Positions 15,904 through 23,692 of a stretch of 24,520 nucleotides of DNA are shown here, piece by piece (positions within the stretch are counted from its first letter, which is position 1; each line of letters opens with the position of its first letter). Origin of the DNA: Casimicrobiaceae bacterium (GTDB taxonomy: Bacteria; Pseudomonadota; Gammaproteobacteria; Burkholderiales; Casimicrobiaceae); assembly GCA_955652025.1 (NCBI GenBank), contig CATPAO010000065.1:1-24520 (forward strand). The letters run 5' to 3'. The notes beneath the pieces are model-generated. The model worked only from the letters and a program-made list of their open reading frames with translations. It made no database searches and had not been told where the DNA came from. The position numbers and the translations under genes are program-made.

Positions 15904-15987
15904 GGAATAAAGCAGATCGCCTTCGCTGTGGGACGCAAGCGCATTCTGGAAAAATTGGACAAGGAGGTCTATGCGCTTTCCCGTTGA
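15904..15987 (+). pseudogene. C-terminal remnant of a third substrate-binding-protein copy
   Basis: The frame ending at TGA 15985-15987 reads IKQIAFAVG then RKRILEKLDKEVYALSR. This lines up with the C-terminus of the intact protein at 4090-5112 (IKLINYDFAKYG, then ERKRILEKWYREVYAIPR), with a short internal deletion. No start or upstream body remains: the remnant directly follows the dehydrogenase stop at 15902. It marks the former end of an SBP gene located between the dehydrogenase and the phosphatase genes. Confidence 0.8.
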
Positions 15988-16009
15988 GGCGGTCGCGTCG
16001 CGTTCATGA
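15971..16009 (+). CDS. Possible 12-codon leader peptide overlapping the IMPase start
   Basis: ATG at 15971 opens MRFPVEAVASRS and ends at TGA 16007-16009, overlapping the phosphatase ATG as ATGA (16006-16009). A perfect AAGGAGGT (15961-15968) precedes it, but only 2 bases from the ATG, which is closer than optimal. The Shine-Dalgarno-like bases are also the Lys-Glu-Val codons of the SBP remnant. It could couple translation into the phosphatase, or be chance. Confidence 0.3.
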   Translation: MRFPVEAVASRS

Positions 16010-16794
16010 TCGATCGCTACGTGGTCGCGCGCGATCTCGCACGCCGGGCCGGCGCGCTTGCGCTCGATTTCTGGCGCCGCCGTGCGGAGCTTGTCGTCGA
16101 GCTGAAAGGGCCGGGCGACTTTGTCAGTCTCGCCGACCGCGAAGTGGAAACGTTGATTCGGCGCGATTTGGCACGCGCGTTCCCGGACGATGCCTTTCTC
16201 GGGGAGGAAACGGCGGCAAGCTTCGGGGGCGTGATCGATCGCTGCTGGGTCGTCGATCCGATCGACGGCACGCACAATTTCCTGCGCGGGATTCCGTATT
16301 GGAACGTCGCGATCGCTTATGTCGAGAACGGACGCGCGCAGATAGGCGTCGTGTTCGATCCGCCGCACGACGAGCTGTATCACGCGATGCGCGGCGGCGG
16401 CGCGTGGTGCGACGGCGAATCGAAATCGACGCGTCTCGCCGTGGCGCCGACGATGGAGTTGGCAGGCGCGTTCGTCGCGCTCGGCCACCACGACCGCGCG
16501 GTGGAGCTGCGGTATCTCGACGTCCGGCGGCGGATGATGGATGCCGGCGTCGCGATGCGCAATTTTGGCGCTGCCGCGTTACAGCTTTCTCATGTCGCGG
16601 CGGGGCGGCTCGACGGCTTCGTCGAATTGGAGCTCTCGATCTGGGACGCGATCGGCGGCCTGGCGCTGGTCGAGGAGGCCGGCGGCTACGCTGCGCCGTT
16701 TGCGCCGCCGCGCGCATCCGCGAAGGCCGCCTGCCTCGCCTGTGCGCCTGGGATCGCCGACGCGCTCGCGGCCCTCACCGGCGTCGGGCGCTGA
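16006..16794 (+). CDS. Inositol-monophosphatase-family phosphatase
   Basis: 262 aa, a Mg-dependent phosphatase of the IMPase/FBPase superfamily. Motifs: DFVSLADREVE (metal and Lys/Thr region), the FLGEET loop, the signature WVVDPIDGTHNFLRGIPYW with metal ligands DP-DG, and the second signature SIWDAIGGLALVEEAGGY. It would hydrolyse inositol monophosphates or related sugar or nucleotide phosphates such as histidinol phosphate; family members are hard to tell apart. Placement right after an inositol-catabolic operon favours inositol phosphate as substrate, which is inference. The ATG at 16006 has no good ribosome-binding site of its own; a 12-codon reading frame overlaps its start. An icmF promoter follows at once. 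Confidence 0.88.
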   Translation: MIDRYVVARDLARRAGALALDFWRRRAELVVELKGPGDFVSLADREVETLIRRDLARAFPDDAFLGEETAASFGGVIDRCWVVDPIDGTHNFLRGIPYWNVAIAYVENGRAQIGVVFDPPHDELYHAMRGGGAWCDGESKSTRLAVAPTMELAGAFVALGHHDRAVELRYLDVRRRMMDAGVAMRNFGAAALQLSHVAAGRLDGFVELELSIWDAIGGLALVEEAGGYAAPFAPPRASAKAACLACAPGIADALAALTGVGR

Positions 16795-16823
16795 CGATTC
16801 CGGGTCCGTCGGGCACCTGGGAG

Positions 16824-16856
16824 CGTCAATTGACGTTTACGTAAACGTCATATAAG
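16824..16856 (+). promoter_or_regulatory. icmF promoter with perfect 20-bp palindromic operator (LiuR/MerR-like)
   Basis: TGACGTTTACGTAAACGTCA (16831-16850) is its own reverse complement. It lies between a -35-like TTGACG (16830-16835) and a -10-like TATAAG (16851-16856), 15 bp apart. An overlapping 12-bp palindrome, CGTCAATTGACG, is at 16824-16835. The paired ACGT-type half-sites resemble operators described for MerR-family LiuR, the regulator of branched-chain amino acid catabolism in proteobacteria. That fits icmF, which handles isobutyryl-CoA from valine. The regulator gene is not in the window. Confidence 0.65.
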
Positions 16857-16921
16857 GTGGCGGGAATCCATCGGCAGAAGGCGGTGGAGTAATCTTTGTT
16901 CCCGGCCTGCCGGAGTTCGCT

Positions 16922-19900
16922 ATGAACGACTCGACCCGTCCGCCGCTCGTCTACAAGCCGATCCACAAGGTGCGCTTCGTGACGGCGGCGAGCCTGTTCG
17001 ACGGCCACGACGCGGCGATCAACATCATGCGGCGCATCCTGCAGGCGACCGGCTGCGAGGTGGTTCATCTCGGGCACAACCGGTCGGTCGAGGAGATCGT
17101 CACCTGCGCGTTGCAGGAAGACGCGCACGGTATCGCGATCTCGTCGTACCAGGGTGGGCACGTCGAGTTCTTCAAATACATGCTCGACCTCTTGCGGGCG
17201 CGCGGCGCCGGCCACATCAAGGTTTTCGGCGGCGGCGGCGGCGTGATCGTTCCCGCCGAGATCAAGCTATTGCACGACTACGGCGTCGCGCGCATCTTCT
17301 CGCCCGAGGACGGACAGAAGCTCGGGCTACAGGGGATGATCAACGAGATCGTGTCGACGGCGGACGTCGATCTCGCGCATTCGCTGCCCACTTCGCTGTC
17401 GCCGCTCTCCGATCCCGATCGTCATACGCGAGCGCGCGCGTTGGCGCGACTCATTACCGGCCTGGAGAATGGCGTCGTGCCGCCCAAGCTGCGCGACGAA
17501 ATGGTGGCGATCGCGAAGAGGGCCAAGGTTCCTATCCTCGGCATCACCGGCACCGGTGGCGCGGGCAAGAGCTCGCTTACCGACGAGCTGGTGCGCCGGT
17601 TTCGCGTCGACCAGGACGACGCGCTCAAGATCGCGATCATTTCGATCGACCCGTCGCGGCGCAAATCCGGCGGCGCTCTCTTGGGCGACCGCATCCGGAT
17701 GAACGCGATCGAGCATCCCAACATCTACATGCGCTCGCTCGCGACGCGCGACACGGGCACCGAAATCTCCAAGGCGCTGCCCGACGCCATTGCAGCGTGC
17801 AAGGCGGCCGGCTTCGATCTCGTCATCGTCGAGACATCGGGCATCGGGCAGGGTGATGCGGCGATCGTGCCCCATGCCAACCTGTCGCTGTACGTGATGA
17901 CGCCGGAGTTCGGCGCGGCGTCGCAGCTCGAAAAGATCGACATGCTCGATTTCGCCGATTTCGTCGCGATCAACAAGTTCGACCGCAAGGGCGCCGCGGA
18001 CGCGCTCCGCGACGTGCGAAAGCAATATCAGCGCAATCGGGAGCTGTTCCGTGAACCGGCGGACGCGATGCCGGTGTACGGAACGATCGCGTCGCGCTTC
18101 AACGACGACGGCGTCACCGCGCTCTACCAGGCCGTCGCGTCGAAGCTGACCGAGCACGGCCTCAAGCTCAATCCCGGCACGCTGCCGGCGGTGACGATCA
18201 AGCAATCGACGGGGCAAAACGCGATCGTGCCCACGGCCCGATCGCGCTATCTCGCCGACATCGCCGAAGCCGTACGCCGTTATCACCGGCACGCCGACGA
18301 GCAGGCGCGCCTTGCGCGCGAGCGGCAACAGTTGATGGCGACGAAGGCGATGCTCGCTGCGACCCTCACCCCAACCCTCTCCCGCAACGCGGGAGAGGGA
18401 GTCGCCTCCGGCGGCTCCTCGAGGGAATCCCTCTCCCCCGTGGGAGCGAGCGTGGGTGAGGGGATTGCTGCGATCGACACGCTCATCACCGACCGCGACG
18501 CCAAGCTCGATGGCCGCTCGAGGAAACTCGTCGAGATGTGGCCGGGGACGCGTGCCGCCTACGCCGGCGACGAGTACGTCGTGAAGATTCGCGGCAAAGA
18601 GCTCCGCACAACGCTCACGACGACGTCGTTGTCGGGCACGAAGGTGCGCAAGGTCGTGCTGCCGAAATTCGAGGACGACGGCGAGATCCTGCGCTGGCAA
18701 CTCACGGAGAACGTCCCCGGCAGCTTTCCGTTTACCGCGGGCGTGTTCGCGTTCAAGCGCGAGAACGAAGACCCGACGCGGATGTTCGCCGGCGAGGGTG
18801 ACGCGTTTCGCACCAACAAGCGCTTCCATCTGCTGGCCGACGGCATGCCGGCGAAGCGCCTGTCCACGGCGTTCGACTCGGTCACGCTCTACGGCAACGA
18901 GCCCGATCTCCGCCCCGATATCTATGGCAAGGTCGGCAACTCGGGCGTGTCGATCGCGACGCTCGACGACATGAAGGTGCTGTATGCCGGTTTCGACCTC
19001 TGCGCGCCGAACAATTCGGTGTCGATGACGATCAACGGCCCGGCGCCGTCGATCCTCGCGATGTTCATGAACACCGCGATCGACCAGCAGCAGGAGAAAT
19101 TCCGCGCCGACAACGGCCGCGATCCGACGGAGGACGAGGCCGCCAAGATCAAGGCATGGACGCTCGCTACCGTGCGCGGCACCGTCCAGGCCGACATCCT
19201 CAAGGAAGACCAGGGCCAGAACACCTGCATCTTCTCGACGGAGTTCAGTCTCAAGGTGATGGGCGACATCCAGGAATACTTCGTCCATCACGACGTCAAG
19301 AACTTCTACTCGGTATCGATTTCGGGCTACCACATCGCCGAGGCTGGCGCGAACCCGATCTCGCAGCTCGCGTTCACGCTGTCGAACGGCTTCACGTTCG
19401 TCGAAGCCTATCTCGCGCGCGGCATGCATATCGACGATTTCGCGCCGAACCTGTCGTTCTTTTTCAGCTACGGTATGGACCCCGAGTATGCGGTGATCGG
19501 CCGCGTCGCGCGGAGAATATGGGCGGTCGCGATGCGCGAACGCTACGGCGCCAACGAGCGCAGCCAGAAGCTCAAATTTCACTCGCAGACGTCGGGCCGT
19601 TCGCTGCACGCGCAGGAAATCGCATTCAACGACATCCGCACAACGCTGCAGGCGTTGATTTCGACCTACGACAACACCAATTCACTGCACACCAACGCCT
19701 ACGACGAGGCGATCACGACGCCGACCGAAGAAAGCGTCCGCCGCGCGATGGCGATCCAGCTCATCATCAACCGCGAATGGGGACTCGGCAAGAACGAGAA
19801 TCCGAACCAGGGGTCGTTCATTATCGACGAGCTGACCGATCTGGTCGAGGAGGCGGTGCTGAAGGAGTTCGAGGCGATTTCCGAGCGCGGCGGCGTACTG

Positions 19901-20275
19901 GGTGCGATGGAAACTGGCTACCAGCGCGGCAAGATTCAGGAGGAGTCGCTCTATTACGAGCACAAGAAACACGACGGCAGCTATCCGATCGTCGGCGTCA
20001 ACACGTTTCGCGCCGCGCACAGCGATGCGGCGCCGGTGAAGATCGACCTCGCCCGCTCGACCGAGGAAGAGAAGCACTCGCAGCTCTCGCGCCTCGCCGA
20101 CTTCCACGCGCGCCATGCCGACGAAGCGCCCGCGGCGCTCGCGCGGCTGCAACGGGTCGTCATCGAGAACGGCAATGTGTTTGCCGAACTGATGAACTCG
20201 GTGCGCGTGTGCTCGCTCGGTCAGATCACGAACGCACTGTTCGAGGTGGGTGGACAGTATCGCAGAAGCATGTAG
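16922..20275 (+). CDS. icmF: Fused isobutyryl-CoA mutase (B12 / G-protein chaperone / mutase), IcmF
   Basis: 1117 aa; coenzyme-B12-dependent interconversion of isobutyryl-CoA and butyryl-CoA, with its own MeaI-type GTPase. Residues about 15-150 are the B12 domain with base-off DGHDAA and GGGGG. Residues about 190-450 are the GTPase: P-loop [37 protein letters not shown]. About 545-1090 is the mutase barrel. The specificity residues look ICM-like: Phe in TAGVFAFKR (Tyr in methylmalonyl-CoA mutase) and Gln in [10 protein letters not shown] (Arg in that enzyme). Residues 481-517 in the linker after the GTPase are encoded by an inserted palindromic repeat (separate entry), so the protein is 37 residues longer than expected. 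ATG at 16922 is preceded by GGAG. Monocistronic; cytosolic. Confidence 0.95.
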   Translation: MNDSTRPPLVYKPIHKVRFVTAASLFDGHDAAINIMRRILQATGCEVVHLGHNRSVEEIVTCALQEDAHGIAISSYQGGHVEFFKYMLDLLRARGAGHIKVFGGGGGVIVPAEIKLLHDYGVARIFSPEDGQKLGLQGMINEIVSTADVDLAHSLPTSLSPLSDPDRHTRARALARLITGLENGVVPPKLRDEMVAIAKRAKVPILGITGTGGAGKSSLTDELVRRFRVDQDDALKIAIISIDPSRRKSGGALLGDRIRMNAIEHPNIYMRSLATRDTGTEISKALPDAIAACKAAGFDLVIVETSGIGQGDAAIVPHANLSLYVMTPEFGAASQLEKIDMLDFADFVAINKFDRKGAADALRDVRKQYQRNRELFREPADAMPVYGTIASRFNDDGVTALYQAVASKLTEHGLKLNPGTLPAVTIKQSTGQNAIVPTARSRYLADIAEAVRRYHRHADEQARLARERQQLMATKAMLAATLTPTLSRNAGEGVASGGSSRESLSPVGASVGEGIAAIDTLITDRDAKLDGRSRKLVEMWPGTRAAYAGDEYVVKIRGKELRTTLTTTSLSGTKVRKVVLPKFEDDGEILRWQLTENVPGSFPFTAGVFAFKRENEDPTRMFAGEGDAFRTNKRFHLLADGMPAKRLSTAFDSVTLYGNEPDLRPDIYGKVGNSGVSIATLDDMKVLYAGFDLCAPNNSVSMTINGPAPSILAMFMNTAIDQQQEKFRADNGRDPTEDEAAKIKAWTLATVRGTVQADILKEDQGQNTCIFSTEFSLKVMGDIQEYFVHHDVKNFYSVSISGYHIAEAGANPISQLAFTLSNGFTFVEAYLARGMHIDDFAPNLSFFFSYGMDPEYAVIGRVARRIWAVAMRERYGANERSQKLKFHSQTSGRSLHAQEIAFNDIRTTLQALISTYDNTNSLHTNAYDEAITTPTEESVRRAMAIQLIINREWGLGKNENPNQGSFIIDELTDLVEEAVLKEFEAISERGGVLGAMETGYQRGKIQEESLYYEHKKHDGSYPIVGVNTFRAAHSDAAPVKIDLARSTEEEKHSQLSRLADFHARHADEAPAALARLQRVVIENGNVFAELMNSVRVCSLGQITNALFEVGGQYRRSM
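18363..18466. mobile_element. 104-bp palindromic REP/MITE-like element inserted in frame within icmF
   Basis: Outer 9-bp inverted repeats are CCCTCACCC (18363-18371) and GGGTGAGGG (18454-18462). Inside, a perfect hairpin has arms CCCTCTCCCGC (18375-18385) and GCGGGAGAGGG (18389-18399), and a second CCCTCTCCC begins at 18429. The 7-bp direct repeat GCTGCGA flanks it at 18356-18362 and 18467-18473, the expected mark of insertion. Element plus duplication is 111 bp, or 37 codons, so the frame is kept. Removing it restores [18 protein letters not shown]. The motif resembles a common dispersed proteobacterial intergenic repeat; it encodes no transposase, so it would need one in trans. Confidence 0.85.
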
Positions 20276-20285
20276 CGCTTGTCGC

Positions 20286-20299
20286 GGCCGCGCGCGGCC
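20286..20299. repeat. 14-bp GC palindrome after icmF
   Basis: GGCCGCGCGCGGCC lies 10 bp after the icmF stop, in the 53-bp gap before the convergent monooxygenase stop. It could form a strong hairpin, but no T-run follows directly, so a terminator role is only possible. Confidence 0.35.
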
Positions 20300-20328
20300 A
20301 CGACGACGAGACGCCGCAGCATTTCGCT

Positions 20329-21882
20329 TTATTGCGCCGGTGCGCCGCGCGGAAGCAAGCGCCACTCGCCCAGGTACTGGTTGAACTTCTCCGCGCCTGC
20401 TTCGGCATCCGCGAATCCGATATAGCCATCCGGCCGTACCAGATAGATCGCGTTACGCTGGAGTCCGGCTGTGTGCATTGCGTCCCGCCACGTGAACACA
20501 TGCACTGCCACCCCCTTCGCGTGGCACGCTTCGGCAATGGCAGAAGGCACCGCACCATACACATGCACCTGCCAATCCAGCGCCGTCAGCGGCGTGTAGT
20601 TGTCGGCGACCGAGTTTGAGCCATCTTCCGGCTGGACCCACGGCAGGCGATCGCCGGCGCGAACCTTTCCGACTGCACCGCTGCTCAAGGCACTGTCGCG
20701 GTAGTTGATCTTCGTTTGCGAGACGACGCGGAACATGAATCGGCGGAGCGCGGTCGACGTGAACACCCGGGGCAGGATGCGCGGTACGACGTGCATGCGG
20801 ATGAAACGGGCGATCGGGCCATCGCTCGTCACGACCTGAAATGCTCGGTCGGTGGTCGCCACCAATCGCCGCGCGAAGGCGATCCGCTCGGGCTCGTAAG
20901 TGTCGAGCAGCCGTTCGTCCGCGCGCGATTGCACGACCGCGCCGAGCTTCCACGCGAGGTTGATGGCGTCGCCGATGCCGGTATTCATCCCCTGACCGCC
21001 AACTGGGCTGTGAATGTGCGCCGCATCGCCCAGCAGAAACACGCGGCCCTGGCGGAACCGCGATACGACACGGTGGTGCACGTGATACGTCGAGAACCAG
21101 TTGACGCGCTCCACGTCGATGCCCAAGTGCTCGATGACGCTGCGGCTCACGTCGCTCCATGCGAGCTTGTCGTGCCGATCTTCGGGCCGCTCGGTCACGG
21201 TCCCGATCAGCCGCGCCCGCCCCTCGCCCTTCAGCGGGAAGACCGCCAGGAAATCCGCTTCGTCGAGCGCGACGTGCAGCTCGTGGTTCATTACCGGCCC
21301 GATCGCCTCCGCGTCGGCGACGTAGAACACATGCGAATACGTGCCGCCCGGAAAGCCCGTCCCCAGAATGTCTCGCACTTTCGAACGGGCGCCATCGCAA
21401 GCGCCGAGATACGCTGCTTCGCATGTCTCGTCGCGGCCGTCGGCATGCTTCAGCCGCGCGACGATACCGTCGCCGTGATCGTCGAACCCCACCAGCTCGA
21501 CCGGGCGCTCCACTTCAATGCCTGCCGCGTGCAGCCATTCGATCAGCAGGCGCTCGTGCTCGTCTTGGGGAAAGATGACCATGTAGGGAAAGGGACTGAT
21601 CCCCGTGCCCATGGCGCCGAACTCCGCATGTGCGACCTGCCGGCCTTTGACCCAGACATTGGCGGCGGCGAACTTGAGTCCGCGCTCGACGACAGCGTCG
21701 GCGAGCTCGATCTGCCGATAGAGCTCGAGCGTGCGGGCATGCACGACGAGCGCGCGCGACGTGGTGCCTGGCTGAGTCTCCTTGTCGACGATGCGCACGC
21801 GAGCGCCACTGTGGCGGAGCCACAAGGCAAGCACGAGGCCGGTGGGGCCAGCTCCCGCAATCAGGACATCGGTGTCGGGCAT
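20329..21882 (-). CDS. FAD-dependent aromatic-ring monooxygenase (PheA/TfdB family)
   Basis: 517 aa. The N-terminal FAD-binding Rossmann motif VLIAGAGPTGLVLALWL is at residues 5-21, followed by DKETQPGTTSRALVVHARTLE. The DG motif is GACDGARSKVRDILG, and the second FAD motif is GRVFLLGDAAHIHSPVGGQGMNTGIGDAINLAWKL near residues 280-315. The C-terminal 130 residues form the thioredoxin-like tail usual in this class. Such enzymes hydroxylate phenolic or polyketide substrates with NAD(P)H and O2; the substrate cannot be told. No partner aromatic-degradation genes are adjacent. The ATG is the complement of 21880-21882 with AAGGTG upstream. It is divergent from the acetyltransferase gene across 94 bp, which includes an AT-rich TATATT patch near 21935. 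Confidence 0.88.
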   Translation of the reverse strand: MPDTDVLIAGAGPTGLVLALWLRHSGARVRIVDKETQPGTTSRALVVHARTLELYRQIELADAVVERGLKFAAANVWVKGRQVAHAEFGAMGTGISPFPYMVIFPQDEHERLLIEWLHAAGIEVERPVELVGFDDHGDGIVARLKHADGRDETCEAAYLGACDGARSKVRDILGTGFPGGTYSHVFYVADAEAIGPVMNHELHVALDEADFLAVFPLKGEGRARLIGTVTERPEDRHDKLAWSDVSRSVIEHLGIDVERVNWFSTYHVHHRVVSRFRQGRVFLLGDAAHIHSPVGGQGMNTGIGDAINLAWKLGAVVQSRADERLLDTYEPERIAFARRLVATTDRAFQVVTSDGPIARFIRMHVVPRILPRVFTSTALRRFMFRVVSQTKINYRDSALSSGAVGKVRAGDRLPWVQPEDGSNSVADNYTPLTALDWQVHVYGAVPSAIAEACHAKGVAVHVFTWRDAMHTAGLQRNAIYLVRPDGYIGFADAEAGAEKFNQYLGEWRLLPRGAPAQ

Positions 21883-21976
21883 GAGAGCACCTTGGCGATT
21901 AAGCGCCGAAACAACGGGCGGCGGACGTCCGGAGTATATTTTGTAGCATTAATTGCTGCGTTGGCACCGAAGTCCC

Positions 21977-22588
21977 ATGGCCAAAAGTGCGCCGCTCGAA
22001 ATTCATCCGCTCGACGCCAAACGTTGGAAAGACCTCGAGACACTCTTCAATGGTCCCGGAGGCGCGCAGGTTCGCGGTTGCTGGTGCATGTACTACCGCC
22101 GCTCCGGGCGCACCGAAGTGCCGCCGGGAATGTCGCGCCGCGAGCACGACAAATGCTCGCTCAAGGCGCTGGTCGATCGGCACATCGCGCCTGGATTGAT
22201 TGGCTATCGGGACGGGCAACCGATTGCGTGGGTCTCGTTCGGTCCGCGCGAAGACTTCGAGAAACTCGCGCGCTCGACGGTGATGAAGGCGGTCGACGAC
22301 AAGCCGGTGTGGTCGGTCGTCTGCTTTTACACGGCGAAATCAGCACGCGGCGAGCGCGTCGCGGAGGCGATGCTGCAAGGCGCGATCGACTATGCACACG
22401 CCCACGGCGCGAGGTTGGTCGAAGCGTATCCGGTCGACAAGCCGGGACGCGACCGCGACGATTCCATGTGGTTCGGCGCGAAGAGCATGTACGATCGCGC
22501 GGGCTTCACCGAGGTCGCGCGTCGAAAGCCCGCGCGGCCCGTCGTGCGCAAGACACTGCGCCCAAAGAGAGGCGTAACATGGCGTTGA
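21977..22588 (+). CDS. GNAT-family N-acetyltransferase
   Basis: 203 aa from the ATG at 21977; an upstream in-frame start at 21953 adds only 8 residues. It has the arrangement of small GNAT proteins: an N-terminal GPGGAQVRGCWCMYYRR with two Cys, then IGYRDGQPIAWVSFGPREDFEKL as the central beta strands, WSVVCFYTAKSARGERVAEAMLQGAIDYAHAHGA as the acetyl-CoA-binding strand and helix (here SARGERVAEA instead of the classical Q/RxxGxG/A), and a terminal MYDRAGFTEVARR as the usual YEKxGF-type strand. Substrate unknown. The gene ends 34 bp before the HtrA-like gene on the same strand, so the two may be co-transcribed. Confidence 0.82.
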   Translation: MAKSAPLEIHPLDAKRWKDLETLFNGPGGAQVRGCWCMYYRRSGRTEVPPGMSRREHDKCSLKALVDRHIAPGLIGYRDGQPIAWVSFGPREDFEKLARSTVMKAVDDKPVWSVVCFYTAKSARGERVAEAMLQGAIDYAHAHGARLVEAYPVDKPGRDRDDSMWFGAKSMYDRAGFTEVARRKPARPVVRKTLRPKRGVTWR

Positions 22589-22622
22589 CATCATCCGAAG
22601 CCGCGCGCTCGCGCGATTTGCC

Positions 22623-23597
22623 ATGGCCGAATCCACCCACTGGTCGTTTCCCTCGGAGTTGCAGCCGCGTGCGAGCGACGTCACATTCGATTTGAAGCCC
22701 ACGCTGGACGCGGTCGTCATGCTGCGGTCCGTCGTCCCCGACGATGCTTTCACCGCGTCGATTCTCGGCACCGAGCGCGGCGGCAACGGCGTGGTGATCC
22801 GCGAGGACGGTCTGACGCTTACGATCGGCTACCTGATCACCGAAGCCGAATCGGTGTGGCTCACGACCAACAGCGGGACGACGATCGCCGGTCATCCGCT
22901 CGCCTACGATTTCGCGACCGGATTCGGCTTGGTATTGCCGTTGGGCAAGCTCTCCGCGCCGTTTCTCGAGCGCGGCAGCGCGGCGTCGGTGGCAGTCGAC
23001 GACGAGGTCTTCGTTGTCGGTCACGGCGGACGCACGCATGCGCTGAAGGCGCGCGTGATCGCCAAGCGCGAATTCGCCGGCTACTGGGAATACGTGCTCG
23101 ACGAAGCGCTCTTTACCGCACCGGCGCATCCCGAATGGAGCGGCGCCGCGCTGCTCGACGACGCGGGGCGATTGCTCGGCATCGGATCACTGCTCGTTCA
23201 GGAATCGGTCGGCGACAACACGGTGCAGGGCAACATGTTCGTGCCGGTCGACCTGCTGGACCCCGTGCTCGACGATCTCCTCAAGTTCGGAAGCTCGGCG
23301 CGAACGGCGCGTCCCTGGCTCGGCATCTACACGTCCGAAGTCGCGAACCATCTCGTGGTGAACGGTTTGGCGACGAACGGTCCGGCCGACGCGGCCGGCG
23401 TGCGCTTGGGCGATGTCGTCGTCGACATCGGCGGAGAACGCGTCGCGGGACTGGCGGACCTGTATCGGAAGGTGTGGCGGTTGGGACCGCCCGGCACGGC
23501 GATTCCGTTGACGCTCGCACGCGACGGTACGATCACGCGCACGGAGGTACGCTCCGCCAATCGCGGCGATTTCCTCAAAAAACCGCAATTGCAGTAG
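22623..23597 (+). CDS. HtrA-like trypsin-fold/PDZ protein lacking most of the catalytic triad
   Basis: 324 aa. Residues about 25-215 follow the HtrA protease fold: RGGNGVVIREDGLTLTIGYLITEAESVWLTT, where active enzymes have the His in an LTNNHVV-type segment, and LAYDFATGFGLVLPLG, where active enzymes have DPRTDLAVL. HPEWSGAALLDDAGRLLGIG holds a Ser at the GNSGGPL position (about residue 173). So the Ser may remain, while the expected His and Asp are absent. Residues about 225-315 form a PDZ domain (ATNGPADAAGVRLGDVVVDIGG). No signal peptide or membrane anchor is visible, so it is probably cytosolic. The role may be non-proteolytic, such as peptide binding or chaperoning. The start at 22623 has no clear ribosome-binding site. 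Confidence 0.8.
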   Translation: MAESTHWSFPSELQPRASDVTFDLKPTLDAVVMLRSVVPDDAFTASILGTERGGNGVVIREDGLTLTIGYLITEAESVWLTTNSGTTIAGHPLAYDFATGFGLVLPLGKLSAPFLERGSAASVAVDDEVFVVGHGGRTHALKARVIAKREFAGYWEYVLDEALFTAPAHPEWSGAALLDDAGRLLGIGSLLVQESVGDNTVQGNMFVPVDLLDPVLDDLLKFGSSARTARPWLGIYTSEVANHLVVNGLATNGPADAAGVRLGDVVVDIGGERVAGLADLYRKVWRLGPPGTAIPLTLARDGTITRTEVRSANRGDFLKKPQLQ

Positions 23598-23602
23598 GCA
23601 AG

Positions 23603-23685
23603 CCACCGTCGTTCCCGCGAACGCGGGAACCTAGCGTCTTTTCATGCAACGACACTGGGTCCCTCTTTCGCGGGGACGACGATGG
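23603..23685. repeat. About 83-bp imperfect palindromic REP-like element
   Basis: The left end (CCACCGTCGTTCCCGCG) and right end (CGCGGGGACGACGATGG) are inverted repeats with two mismatches. The left part also forms a local hairpin, GTTCCCGC-GAAC-GCGGGAAC. It resembles the widespread CGTCATTCCCGCGAAAGCGGGAA-type dispersed repeat. It lies between the convergent ends of the HtrA-like and outer-membrane-factor genes, and could act as a bidirectional terminator or mRNA-stabilising hairpin. Confidence 0.6.
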
Positions 23686-23692
23686 AAGGAAA

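Noticed and set aside
18363..18466. Native disordered linker of IcmF instead of an insertion
   Set aside because: Nested inverted repeats, an exact 7-bp flanking duplication and restoration of the family sequence on removal argue for insertion.
17327..19609. 760-residue minus-strand open frame opposite icmF
   Set aside because: Antisense shadow produced by strong codon bias; composition is Arg/Val/Glu/His repeats without domains.
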